NCBI RefSeq assembly: GCF_000377765.1
Contig: NZ_KB898673.1
Span: forward strand, 45,403-109,402
DNA length: 64,000 nucleotides
Direction: 5' to 3'
DNA from: Gracilibacillus lacisalsi DSM 19029
GTDB lineage: Bacteria; Bacillota; Bacilli; Bacillales; Amphibacillaceae
This document shows positions 47,284 through 56,712 of this stretch, one piece after another (within the stretch, counting starts at the first letter, position 1; every line of letters begins with the position of its first letter). The notes under the pieces are model-generated. The model saw nothing but the letters and a program-made list of their open reading frames with translations. It did no database searches and had not been told where the DNA came from. The translations under genes were made by a program, and so were the position numbers.

Positions 47284-49401
47284 CTATTGCTCATCTTCGC
47301 CTGTCCACATCCATTCCCACCAGTTCTCCAGCAGGCGGTCTTCAGGGATCATCTCATCTAATTCTTCAGGATGCTCATGCTCATCATCTAAATGGGCGGT
47401 GCAATATCTCGTTGGCTCTGTTCCTCTGACAAATGACATCGTGTGTGTCTGTCCACATCCATCTCCTGCCAGAAAACCCGTATTTAAATCAATCGATGCC
47501 TCCACCACATTGTCCGGTTTTACGATATGTTCTTCAGGTAAGTTTTCATGAGCTGATTCCATAAAACTTGCCCAAACTTCCTTCGCATACTGCTGATCAC
47601 TGGTTCGTACAATTTCGCGATTATCATCATATCCAACCCAAACACCAGCGGTTAAGGCAGGGCTAAAACCCATCATCCAGTTATCGACATTGGTTGTTCC
47701 AGATTTACCAGCATATTCATGTGTCAGCTTGTCAGCGATAGAAGCACCAGTCACACTCATATAGCCGTTTAATTCTTGCTCAAACATTCCTTTCATCATA
47801 TCAGCAAGAATATAGGCATATTCTTTTCGCAATACTTGGTTATCCTCTTGTTTAGAGAATGGGTTCCATCCTTTATTCTCTGCTTGTTCTTCCTCTCTGT
47901 CGTACAAGACTTCTCCATACGCGTCGGTAACCTTTGTAATCGTATGGCTTTCGACATCTAGACCGCCATTTGCTATCATGCTGTATCCTGTCACCATCTC
48001 CTGCATCGTTACCACCTCTGTTCCTAATGCTAACGATGCGACTGGCTCCAGTTCACTATTAAATTTAAATTTATTTTTAGCTGTTCGTGCAAACCGTTCT
48101 GGTGTCACATACAAATTCGTTTTGACAGCAAATATATTGTCAGAGAGTGCCATTGCCTGGGCCATTGTGATCGGTTGGTTGGCATAATAATCATTATAGT
48201 TACTAGGCTGATAACTTTTGCCATCCGCTAACTCAAAAGTGGTCGGTTTACTCATTAAGGTCGTGGCAGGCGTCATCCCGTTTTCTAAAGCTGTATAATA
48301 AAGAAACGGTTTAAAAGCAGATCCTGGCATTCTTTTTGCTTGTGTTACCCTATTAAAGGAAGAATCTTCATAGTCCCTGCCGCCGAGCAGTGCGGTGACA
48401 CCTCCCGTATCTGGATCCATTGCCATAGCCCCAACTTGGATTTCTGAGTCGCTATCGATCGTTTCAGAGGCTTGTTCCATTGCTTGTTGCTGCTTCAAAT
48501 CTAATGTCGTATAAACTTGATACCCACCTGAACGAATATCCTCGATGTTTACATCCAACAATTCTTGCAATTCCTTCACAACGACATCCTGGAAATACGG
48601 TGCAACACTTTTGCTAGCAATATCACGATCCTCAGAAAAAGATAATTCTTCATTCAAGGCAGTTTCATATTCGCTATCATCGATCACGTTTTTCTCATGA
48701 AGATTACTTAAGATTAATTCTTGTCTGTTTTTCGCATTATCTAAGTTATGAAAAGGCGAGTAGTGAGACGGCCCCTTCGGTATTCCTGCCAGCATTGCAG
48801 CTTCGGCCCAACTGAGATCAGCTGCAGATTTATCAAAAAAATACTTGCTCGCAGCTTCGATACCATACGCACCATGTCCAAAATATATCGTATTTAAATA
48901 TCCCTCTAACAGCTCGTCTTTATCATAGAACATTTCTAATCGAATCGTATAAAAAGCCTCATATAATTTCCGTTTCCATGTTTTGTCATGTGTAAGAAAA
49001 AGGTTACGAGCATACTGCTGTGTAATCGTACTTGCCCCTTCTTTCAGGGACAGCGTCTGAATATCCTTCCAAATTGCTCCGACTAAACGTTTAAGATCAA
49101 ACCCGAAGTGATCAAAAAAATGTTGATCCTCTGTTAAGACCGTTGCCTGCTCCAAGCGGTCATCTATTTCAGCAAGGGATACCCAGTATCTTTGTTCTGA
49201 ACCGTATTCCTCCCCAATCACTTCTTCGGTATTACTATAATAAATCGTATTTTGCGGTCGTTCTAAGGACGGTGGGCCAAGTAAAAAGCTAGCAATCAAC
49301 AGCACTGCAATACAAGACCCCATCATTAATACTAGAAAAAAACTAAACTTTAATAACCGTCTCTGTCTCTTTCTCTTCCTGCGTCTATATCTACGCCTCA
49401 C
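47284..49401 (-). CDS. pbpG: Class A penicillin-binding protein, PbpG-like
   Basis: 705 residues. Very basic N-terminus, one TM helix (about 18-41), GT51 glycosyltransferase domain with catalytic Glu91 in TEDQHFFDHFGFD and EGASTITQQYARN, then a transpeptidase with Ser361-x-x-Lys364 (PGSAFKPF), SDN 420-422 and KSGT from Lys566. It polymerises and cross-links peptidoglycan. Its position next to speE-speB matches B. subtilis pbpG (PBP2D), involved in spore germ-wall synthesis. GTG start with GGAGGTG upstream. Confidence 0.92.
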   Translation of the reverse strand: MRRRYRRRKRKRQRRLLKFSFFLVLMMGSCIAVLLIASFLLGPPSLERPQNTIYYSNTEEVIGEEYGSEQRYWVSLAEIDDRLEQATVLTEDQHFFDHFGFDLKRLVGAIWKDIQTLSLKEGASTITQQYARNLFLTHDKTWKRKLYEAFYTIRLEMFYDKDELLEGYLNTIYFGHGAYGIEAASKYFFDKSAADLSWAEAAMLAGIPKGPSHYSPFHNLDNAKNRQELILSNLHEKNVIDDSEYETALNEELSFSEDRDIASKSVAPYFQDVVVKELQELLDVNIEDIRSGGYQVYTTLDLKQQQAMEQASETIDSDSEIQVGAMAMDPDTGGVTALLGGRDYEDSSFNRVTQAKRMPGSAFKPFLYYTALENGMTPATTLMSKPTTFELADGKSYQPSNYNDYYANQPITMAQAMALSDNIFAVKTNLYVTPERFARTAKNKFKFNSELEPVASLALGTEVVTMQEMVTGYSMIANGGLDVESHTITKVTDAYGEVLYDREEEQAENKGWNPFSKQEDNQVLRKEYAYILADMMKGMFEQELNGYMSVTGASIADKLTHEYAGKSGTTNVDNWMMGFSPALTAGVWVGYDDNREIVRTSDQQYAKEVWASFMESAHENLPEEHIVKPDNVVEASIDLNTGFLAGDGCGQTHTMSFVRGTEPTRYCTAHLDDEHEHPEELDEMIPEDRLLENWWEWMWTGEDEQ

Positions 49402-49598
49402 CGGACCACACCTCCACTTCTTATCTCATCAAGAAGCAATTATGAGTAGAATGCTCATCATTAGCATTATGGATAAAAAAAACCGGTGATAAACATACAA
49501 GATGGAAGAATTACTTGATTTTTTACGGAAAAACTCTAGAATAGTATTGTTTACTACTAAAATAATTATTTGTATGCATAGATGGAGGAGCGATCCAG

Positions 49599-50426
49599 AT
49601 GGGTTTATGGTTTACCGAGAAACAAACAGACAACTTTGGGATTACTGCAAAAATTAAGCAAACCTACCATACAGAACAAACGGATTTTCAAAAACTGGAC
49701 ATGGTCGAAACGGCAGAATGGGGCAACATGCTGTTGTTGGATGACATGGTGATGACAACAGAGAAAGACGAATTTGTCTATCACGAAATGGTTGCACATG
49801 TTCCACTGTTTACACATCCCAATCCGAAAGAAGTACTTGTTGTAGGTGGTGGTGACGGAGGGGTGATTCGTGAAATTTTAAAGCACCCGTCTGTTACAAA
49901 AGCAGTACTAGTTGATATTGATGGAAAGGTCATTGAGTATTCTAAAAAATATCTACCGTCGATCGCAGCGAAATTAGATGATCCGCGTGTGGAGGTACGT
50001 GTAGCGGATGGCTTTATGCATATCGCCGAAAGTGAAAAGGCGTACGATGTCATCCTAGTCGATTCTACAGAGCCAGTCGGGCCTGCTGTCAACCTTTTTA
50101 CTAAAGGTTTTTATGCAGGGATCTCAAAAGCATTAAAAGATGACGGTATTTTTGTGGCACAAACCGATAATCCTTGGTTTAAAGCAGATTTAATTCGTCA
50201 GGTATATGCAGACGTGAAAGAAATTTTTCCTGTTACCCGCTTGTATACAGCGAATATTCCAACTTATCCAAGTGGATTGTGGACATTTACGATCGGTAGT
50301 AAAATGCATGATCCATTAAAAGTAAAAGAGGAACGCTTTTTTGAAATAGACACGAAATATTATACAAAACAGCTGCACCATGCTTGTTTTGTTTTACCGA
50401 AATTTGTAGCAGATTTAACTGTTTAG
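49599..50426 (+). CDS. speE: Spermidine synthase SpeE
   Basis: 275 residues. dcSAM-binding Rossmann motifs [15 protein letters not shown] and [31 protein letters not shown], catalytic Asp in [13 protein letters not shown]. It transfers aminopropyl from decarboxylated SAM to putrescine. SD TGGAGG; speB starts 15 nt later, so they form an operon. Confidence 0.95.
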   Translation: MGLWFTEKQTDNFGITAKIKQTYHTEQTDFQKLDMVETAEWGNMLLLDDMVMTTEKDEFVYHEMVAHVPLFTHPNPKEVLVVGGGDGGVIREILKHPSVTKAVLVDIDGKVIEYSKKYLPSIAAKLDDPRVEVRVADGFMHIAESEKAYDVILVDSTEPVGPAVNLFTKGFYAGISKALKDDGIFVAQTDNPWFKADLIRQVYADVKEIFPVTRLYTANIPTYPSGLWTFTIGSKMHDPLKVKEERFFEIDTKYYTKQLHHACFVLPKFVADLTV

Positions 50427-50440
50427 AAAGGGGTAGTGGA

Positions 50441-51313
50441 ATGCGATTTGACGAAGCCTATTCAGGAAAAGTATTTATTATGTCACGTCCGGATTTTGAA
50501 GAGGCAGATGCCATCCTTTATGGGATGCCAATGGATTGGACAGTCAGCTTCCGTCCGGGGTCACGTTTTGGCCCTAACCGGATTCGGGAAGCATCGATTG
50601 GTCTGGAGGAATATAGTCCCTATTTAGATCGCCATTTAGAAGAAGTGAATTATTTTGATGCAGGTGATATTCCACTCCCTTTTGGTAACCCCAAACGGAG
50701 TCTGGAGATGATCCGGAATTATGTCGATCAAATTCTAGCAAAAGGGAAATTTCCATTAGGTCTAGGTGGCGAGCATCTGGTCAGTTGGCCAATTATTGAA
50801 GCGGTGTATGAAAAATATCCAAATCTCGCGGTCATCCATATCGATGCCCATGCAGATTTGCGTGAAGAATATGAAGGCGAGCCATTATCCCATTCGACAC
50901 CAATTCGCAAAGTATGTGAAAAAATCGGACCCGAAAATGTTTTTTCCTTCGGCATCCGTTCTGGTGACCGTGAGGAGTTCCGTTATGCCGAAGAAAGTGG
51001 TATGTATATGGCGAAATTTGCTGTAGTGGAGCCATTAGAGCAGATGTTGCCAAAATTAGCGGGACGTCCCGTTTATGTTACCGTAGATATTGATGTACTA
51101 GATCCCGCTTTTGCACCCGGTACAGGAACAGCGGAAGCAGGAGGGATTTCGTCAAAAGAATTATTGACAGCTATTCATTTGATTGCCCGATCGAATCTAA
51201 ATGTAGTCGGAGCAGATCTTGTCGAAGTAGCACCAAACTATGACCCAACAGAACAGACTGCAATTGCTGCGAGCAAGTTTATCCGAGAAATGTTGTTAGG
51301 TTGGGTAAAATAA
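50441..51313 (+). CDS. speB: Agmatinase SpeB
   Basis: 290 residues, ureohydrolase family. Mn2+ ligands in GGEHLVSWP, IHIDAHADLR and VTVDIDVLDPAFAPGTG. It converts agmatine to putrescine and urea, supplying SpeE. ATG with AAAGGGGTAGTGG upstream; the reading frame is open further up but that part overlaps speE. Confidence 0.95.
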   Translation: MRFDEAYSGKVFIMSRPDFEEADAILYGMPMDWTVSFRPGSRFGPNRIREASIGLEEYSPYLDRHLEEVNYFDAGDIPLPFGNPKRSLEMIRNYVDQILAKGKFPLGLGGEHLVSWPIIEAVYEKYPNLAVIHIDAHADLREEYEGEPLSHSTPIRKVCEKIGPENVFSFGIRSGDREEFRYAEESGMYMAKFAVVEPLEQMLPKLAGRPVYVTVDIDVLDPAFAPGTGTAEAGGISSKELLTAIHLIARSNLNVVGADLVEVAPNYDPTEQTAIAASKFIREMLLGWVK

Positions 51314-51326
51314 GTCACACCATATG

Positions 51327-51366
51327 TAAACTATGACGTAAATATGATAAAATATGTTACAGTTTA
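51327..51366. promoter_or_regulatory. Long-spacer inverted repeat upstream of the AimR-like gene
   Basis: TAAACTATGAC at 51327-51337 faces GTTACAGTTTA at 51356-51366 (9 of 11 positions pair; six outermost perfect). The 18-nt interval contains a -10-like TATGAT. Two short inverted half-sites with a long spacer recall the operator layout known for arbitrium AimR, so it may be an autoregulatory site. This is inference. Confidence 0.4.
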
Positions 51367-51388
51367 TATTTTGATTAGGGGATATTAC

Positions 51389-52426
51389 ATGAAAAGGAAT
51401 CAAATCGTGAGAGATTTTTTGTTAAATGAGACAGAGATGCCGTTACATGTCGTATATCAGCAGTTGAAAGGTCAGCCCAATGAAATAAAAGATATGAGTG
51501 AGATTTGCTTAGAGAGTAAAAGTGCAGCAAATCAATGTGCAGCGATGGAATATTTGTATGCCAATGGTTTATTTCCTGAATTAAAGCTCTTGATTGAAAA
51601 GACCGAATATGCTACCAACAAGCTGGTTCGTAAAACATCACGAATTTATCAAATCATGTATGACCGGAAAACATTAAGAGCTAAACAACTAAAGCCCGAT
51701 GCACCAGCAAAATATATTAAAGCCGTAAACCGGTTGAGGATAAATGATGATGAATACTCTTTGAAAATCCTTCGTGATCTTGTTCATATTTTCTGTTACT
51801 TTGATATGAACCAGTATGGCAAAATTGGGACGTTTAATCAATCGATTAAAAGAGATCTTCTCCATGTAAAAGATCCATTATTGTATACTTTATTGGAATC
51901 GAGATTGAATGAGACGTTGTTTATTTATCATTGGAAGCGAAATGAACTGATTTTGTCACGGAAGTATGGTTATCAATTATTAACGGATACCAATAATCCA
52001 TGCAAAAAAATTGATATTCATAACATTTTGGCACAAGGTTACTTATTTGAAAGCTATGATCAGGCCATGTACCATGTTTCTGTCGCACTGGAGATCGCTA
52101 GAGAATTGCAATATGAACGAGCGATGTATGGTTTGAAAAACTTCACGTTGCCTTTTATCGCCGCTTATTATAAAAAGACAGAAGGTGTCACAAGTGAAGA
52201 CCAGGCAGAGCAAGCCCATATTGCCTTGGCAGAAAATGAGCTAGACAAATGTATCCGTATATTAGAAAGTTTCGAGCAACTTACCCCTTTTCAACAATAT
52301 TATTTAGGACGAGCTAAGCAGGATAAGTATTTGTTACGCACATCTTATCAACGTTTTATTGAAGAACGTGACGATTATTTTTATGCGAGATTACCTCTTG
52401 AGGCATTAAACGCCCTTGATCAATAG
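51389..52426 (+). CDS. AimR-family (arbitrium) pheromone-receptor-like protein
   Basis: 345 residues, helical, TPR/RRNPP-like. It resembles phage SPbeta AimR in length and local pattern: AAMEYLYANGLFPELKLLI, the mid-protein LESRLNETLFIYHWKRNEL, and the C-terminal YYLGRAKQD ... FYARLPLEALNAL capping helices. AimR is a DNA-binding receptor that senses a secreted hexapeptide to set lysis or lysogeny. The N-terminal HTH region appears short here (about 35 residues before the first TPR-like helix). No aimP fits downstream, because ywiB begins 14 nt after the stop, and no phage genes surround it. ATG with AGGGGA upstream. Confidence 0.72.
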   Translation: MKRNQIVRDFLLNETEMPLHVVYQQLKGQPNEIKDMSEICLESKSAANQCAAMEYLYANGLFPELKLLIEKTEYATNKLVRKTSRIYQIMYDRKTLRAKQLKPDAPAKYIKAVNRLRINDDEYSLKILRDLVHIFCYFDMNQYGKIGTFNQSIKRDLLHVKDPLLYTLLESRLNETLFIYHWKRNELILSRKYGYQLLTDTNNPCKKIDIHNILAQGYLFESYDQAMYHVSVALEIARELQYERAMYGLKNFTLPFIAAYYKKTEGVTSEDQAEQAHIALAENELDKCIRILESFEQLTPFQQYYLGRAKQDKYLLRTSYQRFIEERDDYFYARLPLEALNALDQ

Positions 52427-52439
52427 AAGGATGAATAAA

Positions 52440-52868
52440 ATGAACAAATCTCCCGTATCCATTAAAATGACAATGGAAATTACCGAACTAGGAAACAAAG
52501 ATGTTACGATTGTTGAAGAAAAAGGTCATTTATTGGAGAAAGATGATACTACTGTATTGAAATTTAGTGAAACAAACGAAAATAATGAGCAAACTGATTC
52601 CTTGATTACGATTCAACCGGACAAAGTTAGTGTCAAAAGGTCTGGAGCGGTATCGATGCTGCAAAAGTTTCAAAGTAAGCAAGTAACCGAAAATGTTTAT
52701 CGGCATCAGTTTGGTACGATGCATATGGAAACTGAAACAGATCAAATAGTATACCAACCACCAGTTGCAAATCAAGATGGTAAATTATTCATCAGTTATC
52801 AAACCAGTTTGAACGGGGAAACACCGAGACGTCACCGCTTAACGATTAGCTTAGCAAAAGAAAACTAA
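52440..52868 (+). CDS. ywiB: YwiB family protein (DUF1934)
   Basis: 142 residues, beta-barrel DUF1934 protein ([31 protein letters not shown]). Function unknown, conserved upstream of argS in Bacillus. ATG preferred, with AGAAGG 9 nt upstream; an in-frame ATG sits directly on the SD. argS starts 14 nt later. Confidence 0.86.
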   Translation: MNKSPVSIKMTMEITELGNKDVTIVEEKGHLLEKDDTTVLKFSETNENNEQTDSLITIQPDKVSVKRSGAVSMLQKFQSKQVTENVYRHQFGTMHMETETDQIVYQPPVANQDGKLFISYQTSLNGETPRRHRLTISLAKEN

Positions 52869-52881
52869 TGGAGGTTATTGT

Positions 52882-54549
52882 ATGAACGTGATGCAAAAGA
52901 TGCAGGAAAACTTAAAGGCAGAAATAAAGCGTGCGGTTCTGTCGGCAGAGTTGGCAACAGAAGCAGAAATCCCTGCTGTTGTCCTCGAGCAACCGAAGGA
53001 CAAAGCGCACGGTGATTATGCAACGAATATCGCGATGCAACTGGCTAAAGTCGCTAAAAAAGCACCACGCCAAATTGCAGAAGACATTGTTAGACAATTA
53101 GATCAATCGAAAGCTTCAATTAAAAGTGTCGATATTGCAGGCCCAGGCTTTATCAATTTTTTCATCGACAATCAATACTTAACAAATTTAATTCCAACTA
53201 TTTTAGAACAAGCTGAAAGCTACGGAGCATCAAACACTGGTAATGGCGAAAAAATTCAAGTGGAGTTCGTTTCTGCCAACCCAACAGGAGACTTGCACCT
53301 TGGTCATGCTCGTGGTGCTTCTGTCGGTGATGCACTGTGCAATATTTTAGCTAAAGCAGGCTATGATGTGCAGCGTGAATATTACATTAATGATGCTGGT
53401 AATCAAATTAATAATCTTGCGTTATCCGTCCAAGCACGTTATATGCAAGCAATTGGGAAAGATTTTCCAATGCCAGAAGACGGTTATCATGGTGCCGATA
53501 TTATCGGAATCGGAGAAACGTTAGCAAAGGAACATGGAGAAGCGTTGTTGGAAAAATCAGAAGAAGAGCAGCAATCCTTTTTCCGTGAATATGGATTGAA
53601 ATTCGAATTAGATAAATTAGCAGAGGATCTAGCACAATTCCGTGTAACCTTTGATAATTGGTTCTCCGAAACGTCCTTATATGAAGAAAACAAAATTGTC
53701 CCGGCAATTGAATTATTAAAAGAAAAAGGCTATATCTATGAACAAGATGGTGCGACATGGTTCCGCACAACGGATTTCGGAGATGATAAGGATCGTGTTT
53801 TAGTCAAGCAAGACGGTTCTTATACGTATTTGTCACCAGATATCGCTTATCATAAAAATAAGCTAGATCGCGGCTTTGATAAGCTTATTAACATATGGGG
53901 TGCAGACCACCACGGTTATATCCCAAGAATGCGCGCAGCTATCCAAGCATTAGGTTATGATGCCGATACATTAGAAGTGGAAATCATTCAAATGGTCAAC
54001 CTTTTCGAAAATGGTGAAAAGGTAAAGATGAGTAAACGTACTGGTAAAGCAGTTACATTAAGAGAGTTAATGGAAGAAGTCGGTATTGATGCGATGCGTT
54101 ATTTCTTCGTTATGCGTTCAGCTGACTCTCATCTAGATTTTGATATGGATTTAGCCAAATCAGAGTCTAACGATAACCCAGTTTATTATGTACAATATGC
54201 GCACGCACGTATTTGTACAATGCTCAAGCAAGCAGAAGAGAAGGGAATCAACTTTACAGATTACGATGCAACCATTTTGCAGTCTGAGAAAGCAGAAGAT
54301 TTATTGAAAAAGATGGGCGAGTTTACCCAAGTGGTTGCCGATGCAGCACAAAACCGTACACCACATCGCATCACTCAATACATTTTTGATTTAGCAGCCA
54401 ACTTACACAGCTTCTACAATGCCGAAAAAGTAATCAATGAAGATGATTTAGATGCAACAAAAGCACGACTTGCATTGATGCAAGCAGTTCGCATCACACT
54501 GGCAAACGGAATGAAACTAATCGGTGTCCACGCACCGGAGAGTATGTAA
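52882..54549 (+). CDS. argS: Arginyl-tRNA synthetase
   Basis: 555 residues, class I synthetase. N-terminal Arg-tRNA domain (about 1-110), HIGH motif as [18 protein letters not shown] region as [14 protein letters not shown], and a C-terminal DALR anticodon-binding domain with [19 protein letters not shown]. It ends the ywiB-argS unit at a terminator. Confidence 0.95.
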   Translation: MNVMQKMQENLKAEIKRAVLSAELATEAEIPAVVLEQPKDKAHGDYATNIAMQLAKVAKKAPRQIAEDIVRQLDQSKASIKSVDIAGPGFINFFIDNQYLTNLIPTILEQAESYGASNTGNGEKIQVEFVSANPTGDLHLGHARGASVGDALCNILAKAGYDVQREYYINDAGNQINNLALSVQARYMQAIGKDFPMPEDGYHGADIIGIGETLAKEHGEALLEKSEEEQQSFFREYGLKFELDKLAEDLAQFRVTFDNWFSETSLYEENKIVPAIELLKEKGYIYEQDGATWFRTTDFGDDKDRVLVKQDGSYTYLSPDIAYHKNKLDRGFDKLINIWGADHHGYIPRMRAAIQALGYDADTLEVEIIQMVNLFENGEKVKMSKRTGKAVTLRELMEEVGIDAMRYFFVMRSADSHLDFDMDLAKSESNDNPVYYVQYAHARICTMLKQAEEKGINFTDYDATILQSEKAEDLLKKMGEFTQVVADAAQNRTPHRITQYIFDLAANLHSFYNAEKVINEDDLDATKARLALMQAVRITLANGMKLIGVHAPESM

Positions 54550-54600
54550 GAAAGGGCTAGTCATAAGTTTAGTTAAAGACTTATGGCTACCCTTTTTCTT
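54550..54600 (+). terminator. Terminator of argS
   Basis: Bulged stem AAAGGGCTAGTCATAAGT / ACTTATGGCTACCCTTT followed by TTCTTT. Confidence 0.75.
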
Positions 54601-54604
54601 TATA

Positions 54605-55070
54605 ATATAGGAAAGTATATAATCCGCGGTATCAACGCATTTGTAAGCATAGTAGCCATTTTGAAATAGCTTGTACAGGAAACCATCGCTGCGGCTGTCC
54701 ACTTCCCTTTCCACGGGATTTTCGCCTAAGCTAACTTTGGTAAGCAAAGAGCGCTTACCAAAGTGGATCTTAGTCGAAAATCATCCCGTAGGAGTGGAAG
54801 TGGACGGCCTCCGCTATGAAACTGTTCTACAACGTTTGTGACTGCTAACTGCTCGAGCCTTCTTAACCTGTGTAATAAAACTGGAATGTCAGCGAGTACA
54901 TTCATTGTAGAGCATGAATGAGCGTAGGCGTCCACTTCGACTCCTGTGGGATCAGCGTGATCTGAAGATCCACTTTTGTAAAGCGATCTTCTTTACAAAA
55001 GTTAGCTGAAGACACGGCCCACGGAAAGCGAAGTGGGCAAGCCGTAGCGGTTGTTACGCCTATTATTCAT
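54605..55070. repeat. Composite inverted-module repeat, subfamily 3, copy B (complete)
   Basis: It has a complete X module, with ACTTTGGTAAGC / GCTTACCAAAGT and 7-nt loop at 54734-54764, and a complete Y module, with ACTTTTGTAAAG / CTTTACAAAAGT at 54972-55002. It is the full-length counterpart of 26955-27325. Outer arms include CCACGGGATTTTCG and CCCGTAGGAGTGG. No gene is credible in this gap. Confidence 0.85.
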
Positions 55071-55094
55071 GTCAAAATAACTACTTTGGACAGG

Positions 55095-55120
55095 ACCGGG
55101 TGGGCTTTCCCGGTTTTTCT
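55095..55120 (+). terminator. Stand-alone terminator after the repeat
   Basis: Stem ACCGGG / CCCGGT with an 8-nt loop and TTTTTCTT, located 545 nt past argS on the far side of the repeat. Confidence 0.7.
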
Positions 55121-55141
55121 TAAATAACAATCGAAAGACGT

Positions 55142-55385
55142 TTAGTACTAACTTCCAAATTTAAAAGCGAGATTGGTACTTATTTTGCAATTTAGTACCA
55201 AACTAAAATCTGAAGAAAGAAAAATGGTACTTAAGTTGTAATTAAGTACCAAATTAAAATCTGAAGAAAGAAAAATGGTACTTAAATTGCGATTAAGTAC
55301 CAAATTAAATCCTGTAGAAGGAAAAATGGTACTTAAACTGTAACTAAGTACCAAATTAATTCCTATATAAAAAAATTTGGTACTT
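55142..55385. repeat. 51-bp hairpin repeat array (GGTACTTAA)
   Basis: GGTACT starts at 55175, 55226, 55277, 55328 and 55379, an exact 51-nt period. Each unit is a hairpin GGTACTTAA / TTAAGTACC with a 7-nt loop plus a 26-nt A-rich linker. The first and last units are partial. It lies between convergent argS and clsB. Confidence 0.92.
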
Positions 55386-55442
55386 CGTGTATCTTGATTT
55401 ATGAGTTAAACTATAGGTGGATCAAGCACTGTTAAAAAAACA

Positions 55443-56597
55443 TCATAAAAAGATCCGGAATGGGATGCTAACCCATGACAGGATTCTAAGGTATAGCGGT
55501 TGGTGAGTGAGCCAAGTATCCGTCATTAATTTGCTGTTGCTGATATCGGCGTCGTAGGCTTTGCGCATTTTCTGGTAAATAGGGTGCTCATGGCTAACGA
55601 TCAGGTTTAACTCCTGATTCAACTGCAGACTTCTGCGGTCGAAATTGGCTGTACCTGCATCACAAGTTTTTCGATCAAAAAATATAACTTTTGCATGAAA
55701 AAAGCCATCAACATAGAGATGAATGGTTGCACCGTGTTCTTTCAGTTTTCTCAAATAAGGGAGAGCTGCAGCTTTAGCCACAATGTGATCCGCTTTTTCG
55801 GGAATTAAGATGGTCACTTCAACACCTCTTACCAATGCAGCCATAAGTGCCTCTGCAAGTTGTCGAGTCGGTACAAAATAAGGAGAACCGATTTCAATCG
55901 ATTGGTTTGCTTTCTTAATATAATCTAACAATGTTTTCTCCAATACATCCCCTTCCGTCGCTAATACCTGTACATCACCAGTTTGAGCATTTTGGCTAGT
56001 ATTTGTTTCTCCCCAATCGATAGCAAAGCTGTTCCGTAACACCTCGCTAATTTCCCCAACCATTCGCAAATGATAATCACGCCATCTTCCCAGTAATACA
56101 TCTTTACCAACATATTCATTACCTAGATTAAAGCCGCCAAAGTAGCTAATCTTCTGATCAATCACAAGCACTTTGCGATGATTCCGCTGTTGTAGATGGT
56201 AGAAAAAAGGAAAGCGCGGGGGATTCATTTTGCGCATGAAAAATTTTTGATCAAGCCATTTTTTACGAAATTTAAAACTGCCCACCCAGTCGGCTAACAA
56301 CCTGACACGAACTCCTTCCGCATGTTTACGTGCGAGCAGGGTATAAAACTGGTTACTAATTCGATCGTTACGAATGATAAAAAATTGCATATCAATCGAC
56401 GCAGTGGCTTTCTCGATATCAGAAAGCATCGACTCAAATAGTGAATTCCCGTCAGCAAACAATTCAACTTCTTCAGTAGTGGTTCGCCAACTCTGACTTT
56501 TATTACGATGGGAAACAAGAAAACGGCCAAGTTGGAAATCAATAATTAGTAAGAGAATAAAAATGAAGATTATCCAAAGCATATATTTTTCCCTCAT
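55443..56597 (-). CDS. clsB: Cardiolipin synthase-like phospholipase D protein (ClsB/YwjE)
   Basis: 384 residues: one N-terminal TM helix (about 6-26) and two PLD domains, with His140-x-Lys142 in RNHRKVLVIDQK and His301-x-Lys303 in FFHAKVIFFDRK, each followed by a GGFN or GTANFD loop. It is shorter than the Cls at 8-9.4 kb and lacks the second TM, as in B. subtilis ClsB (YwjE), which is near rpoE/pyrG there too. It makes cardiolipin or exchanges phospholipid head groups. Confidence 0.87.
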   Translation of the reverse strand: MREKYMLWIIFIFILLLIIDFQLGRFLVSHRNKSQSWRTTTEEVELFADGNSLFESMLSDIEKATASIDMQFFIIRNDRISNQFYTLLARKHAEGVRVRLLADWVGSFKFRKKWLDQKFFMRKMNPPRFPFFYHLQQRNHRKVLVIDQKISYFGGFNLGNEYVGKDVLLGRWRDYHLRMVGEISEVLRNSFAIDWGETNTSQNAQTGDVQVLATEGDVLEKTLLDYIKKANQSIEIGSPYFVPTRQLAEALMAALVRGVEVTILIPEKADHIVAKAAALPYLRKLKEHGATIHLYVDGFFHAKVIFFDRKTCDAGTANFDRRSLQLNQELNLIVSHEHPIYQKMRKAYDADISNSKLMTDTWLTHQPLYLRILSWVSIPFRIFL

Positions 56598-56712
56598 TTC
56601 TTGTTGTTACTATACCCAAAAAAGGTTAAAATCATAAGCAACATAATGGATGCGTTTTTTGAAATAATAAGTTAACATATAGAAGGATAGATAAATAAAA
56701 GAGGTGTTAATC

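Noticed and set aside
51389..52868. Prophage remnant around the AimR-like gene
   Set aside because: Both neighbours are core genes in conserved order and no integrase, repressor or structural gene is present; the AimR-like gene stands alone.
55148..55354. Minus-strand open frame with a 17-residue repeat (NLSTIFLSSDF type)
   Set aside because: It is a consequence of the 51-bp repeat being a multiple of three; no SD or start context, low-complexity composition.
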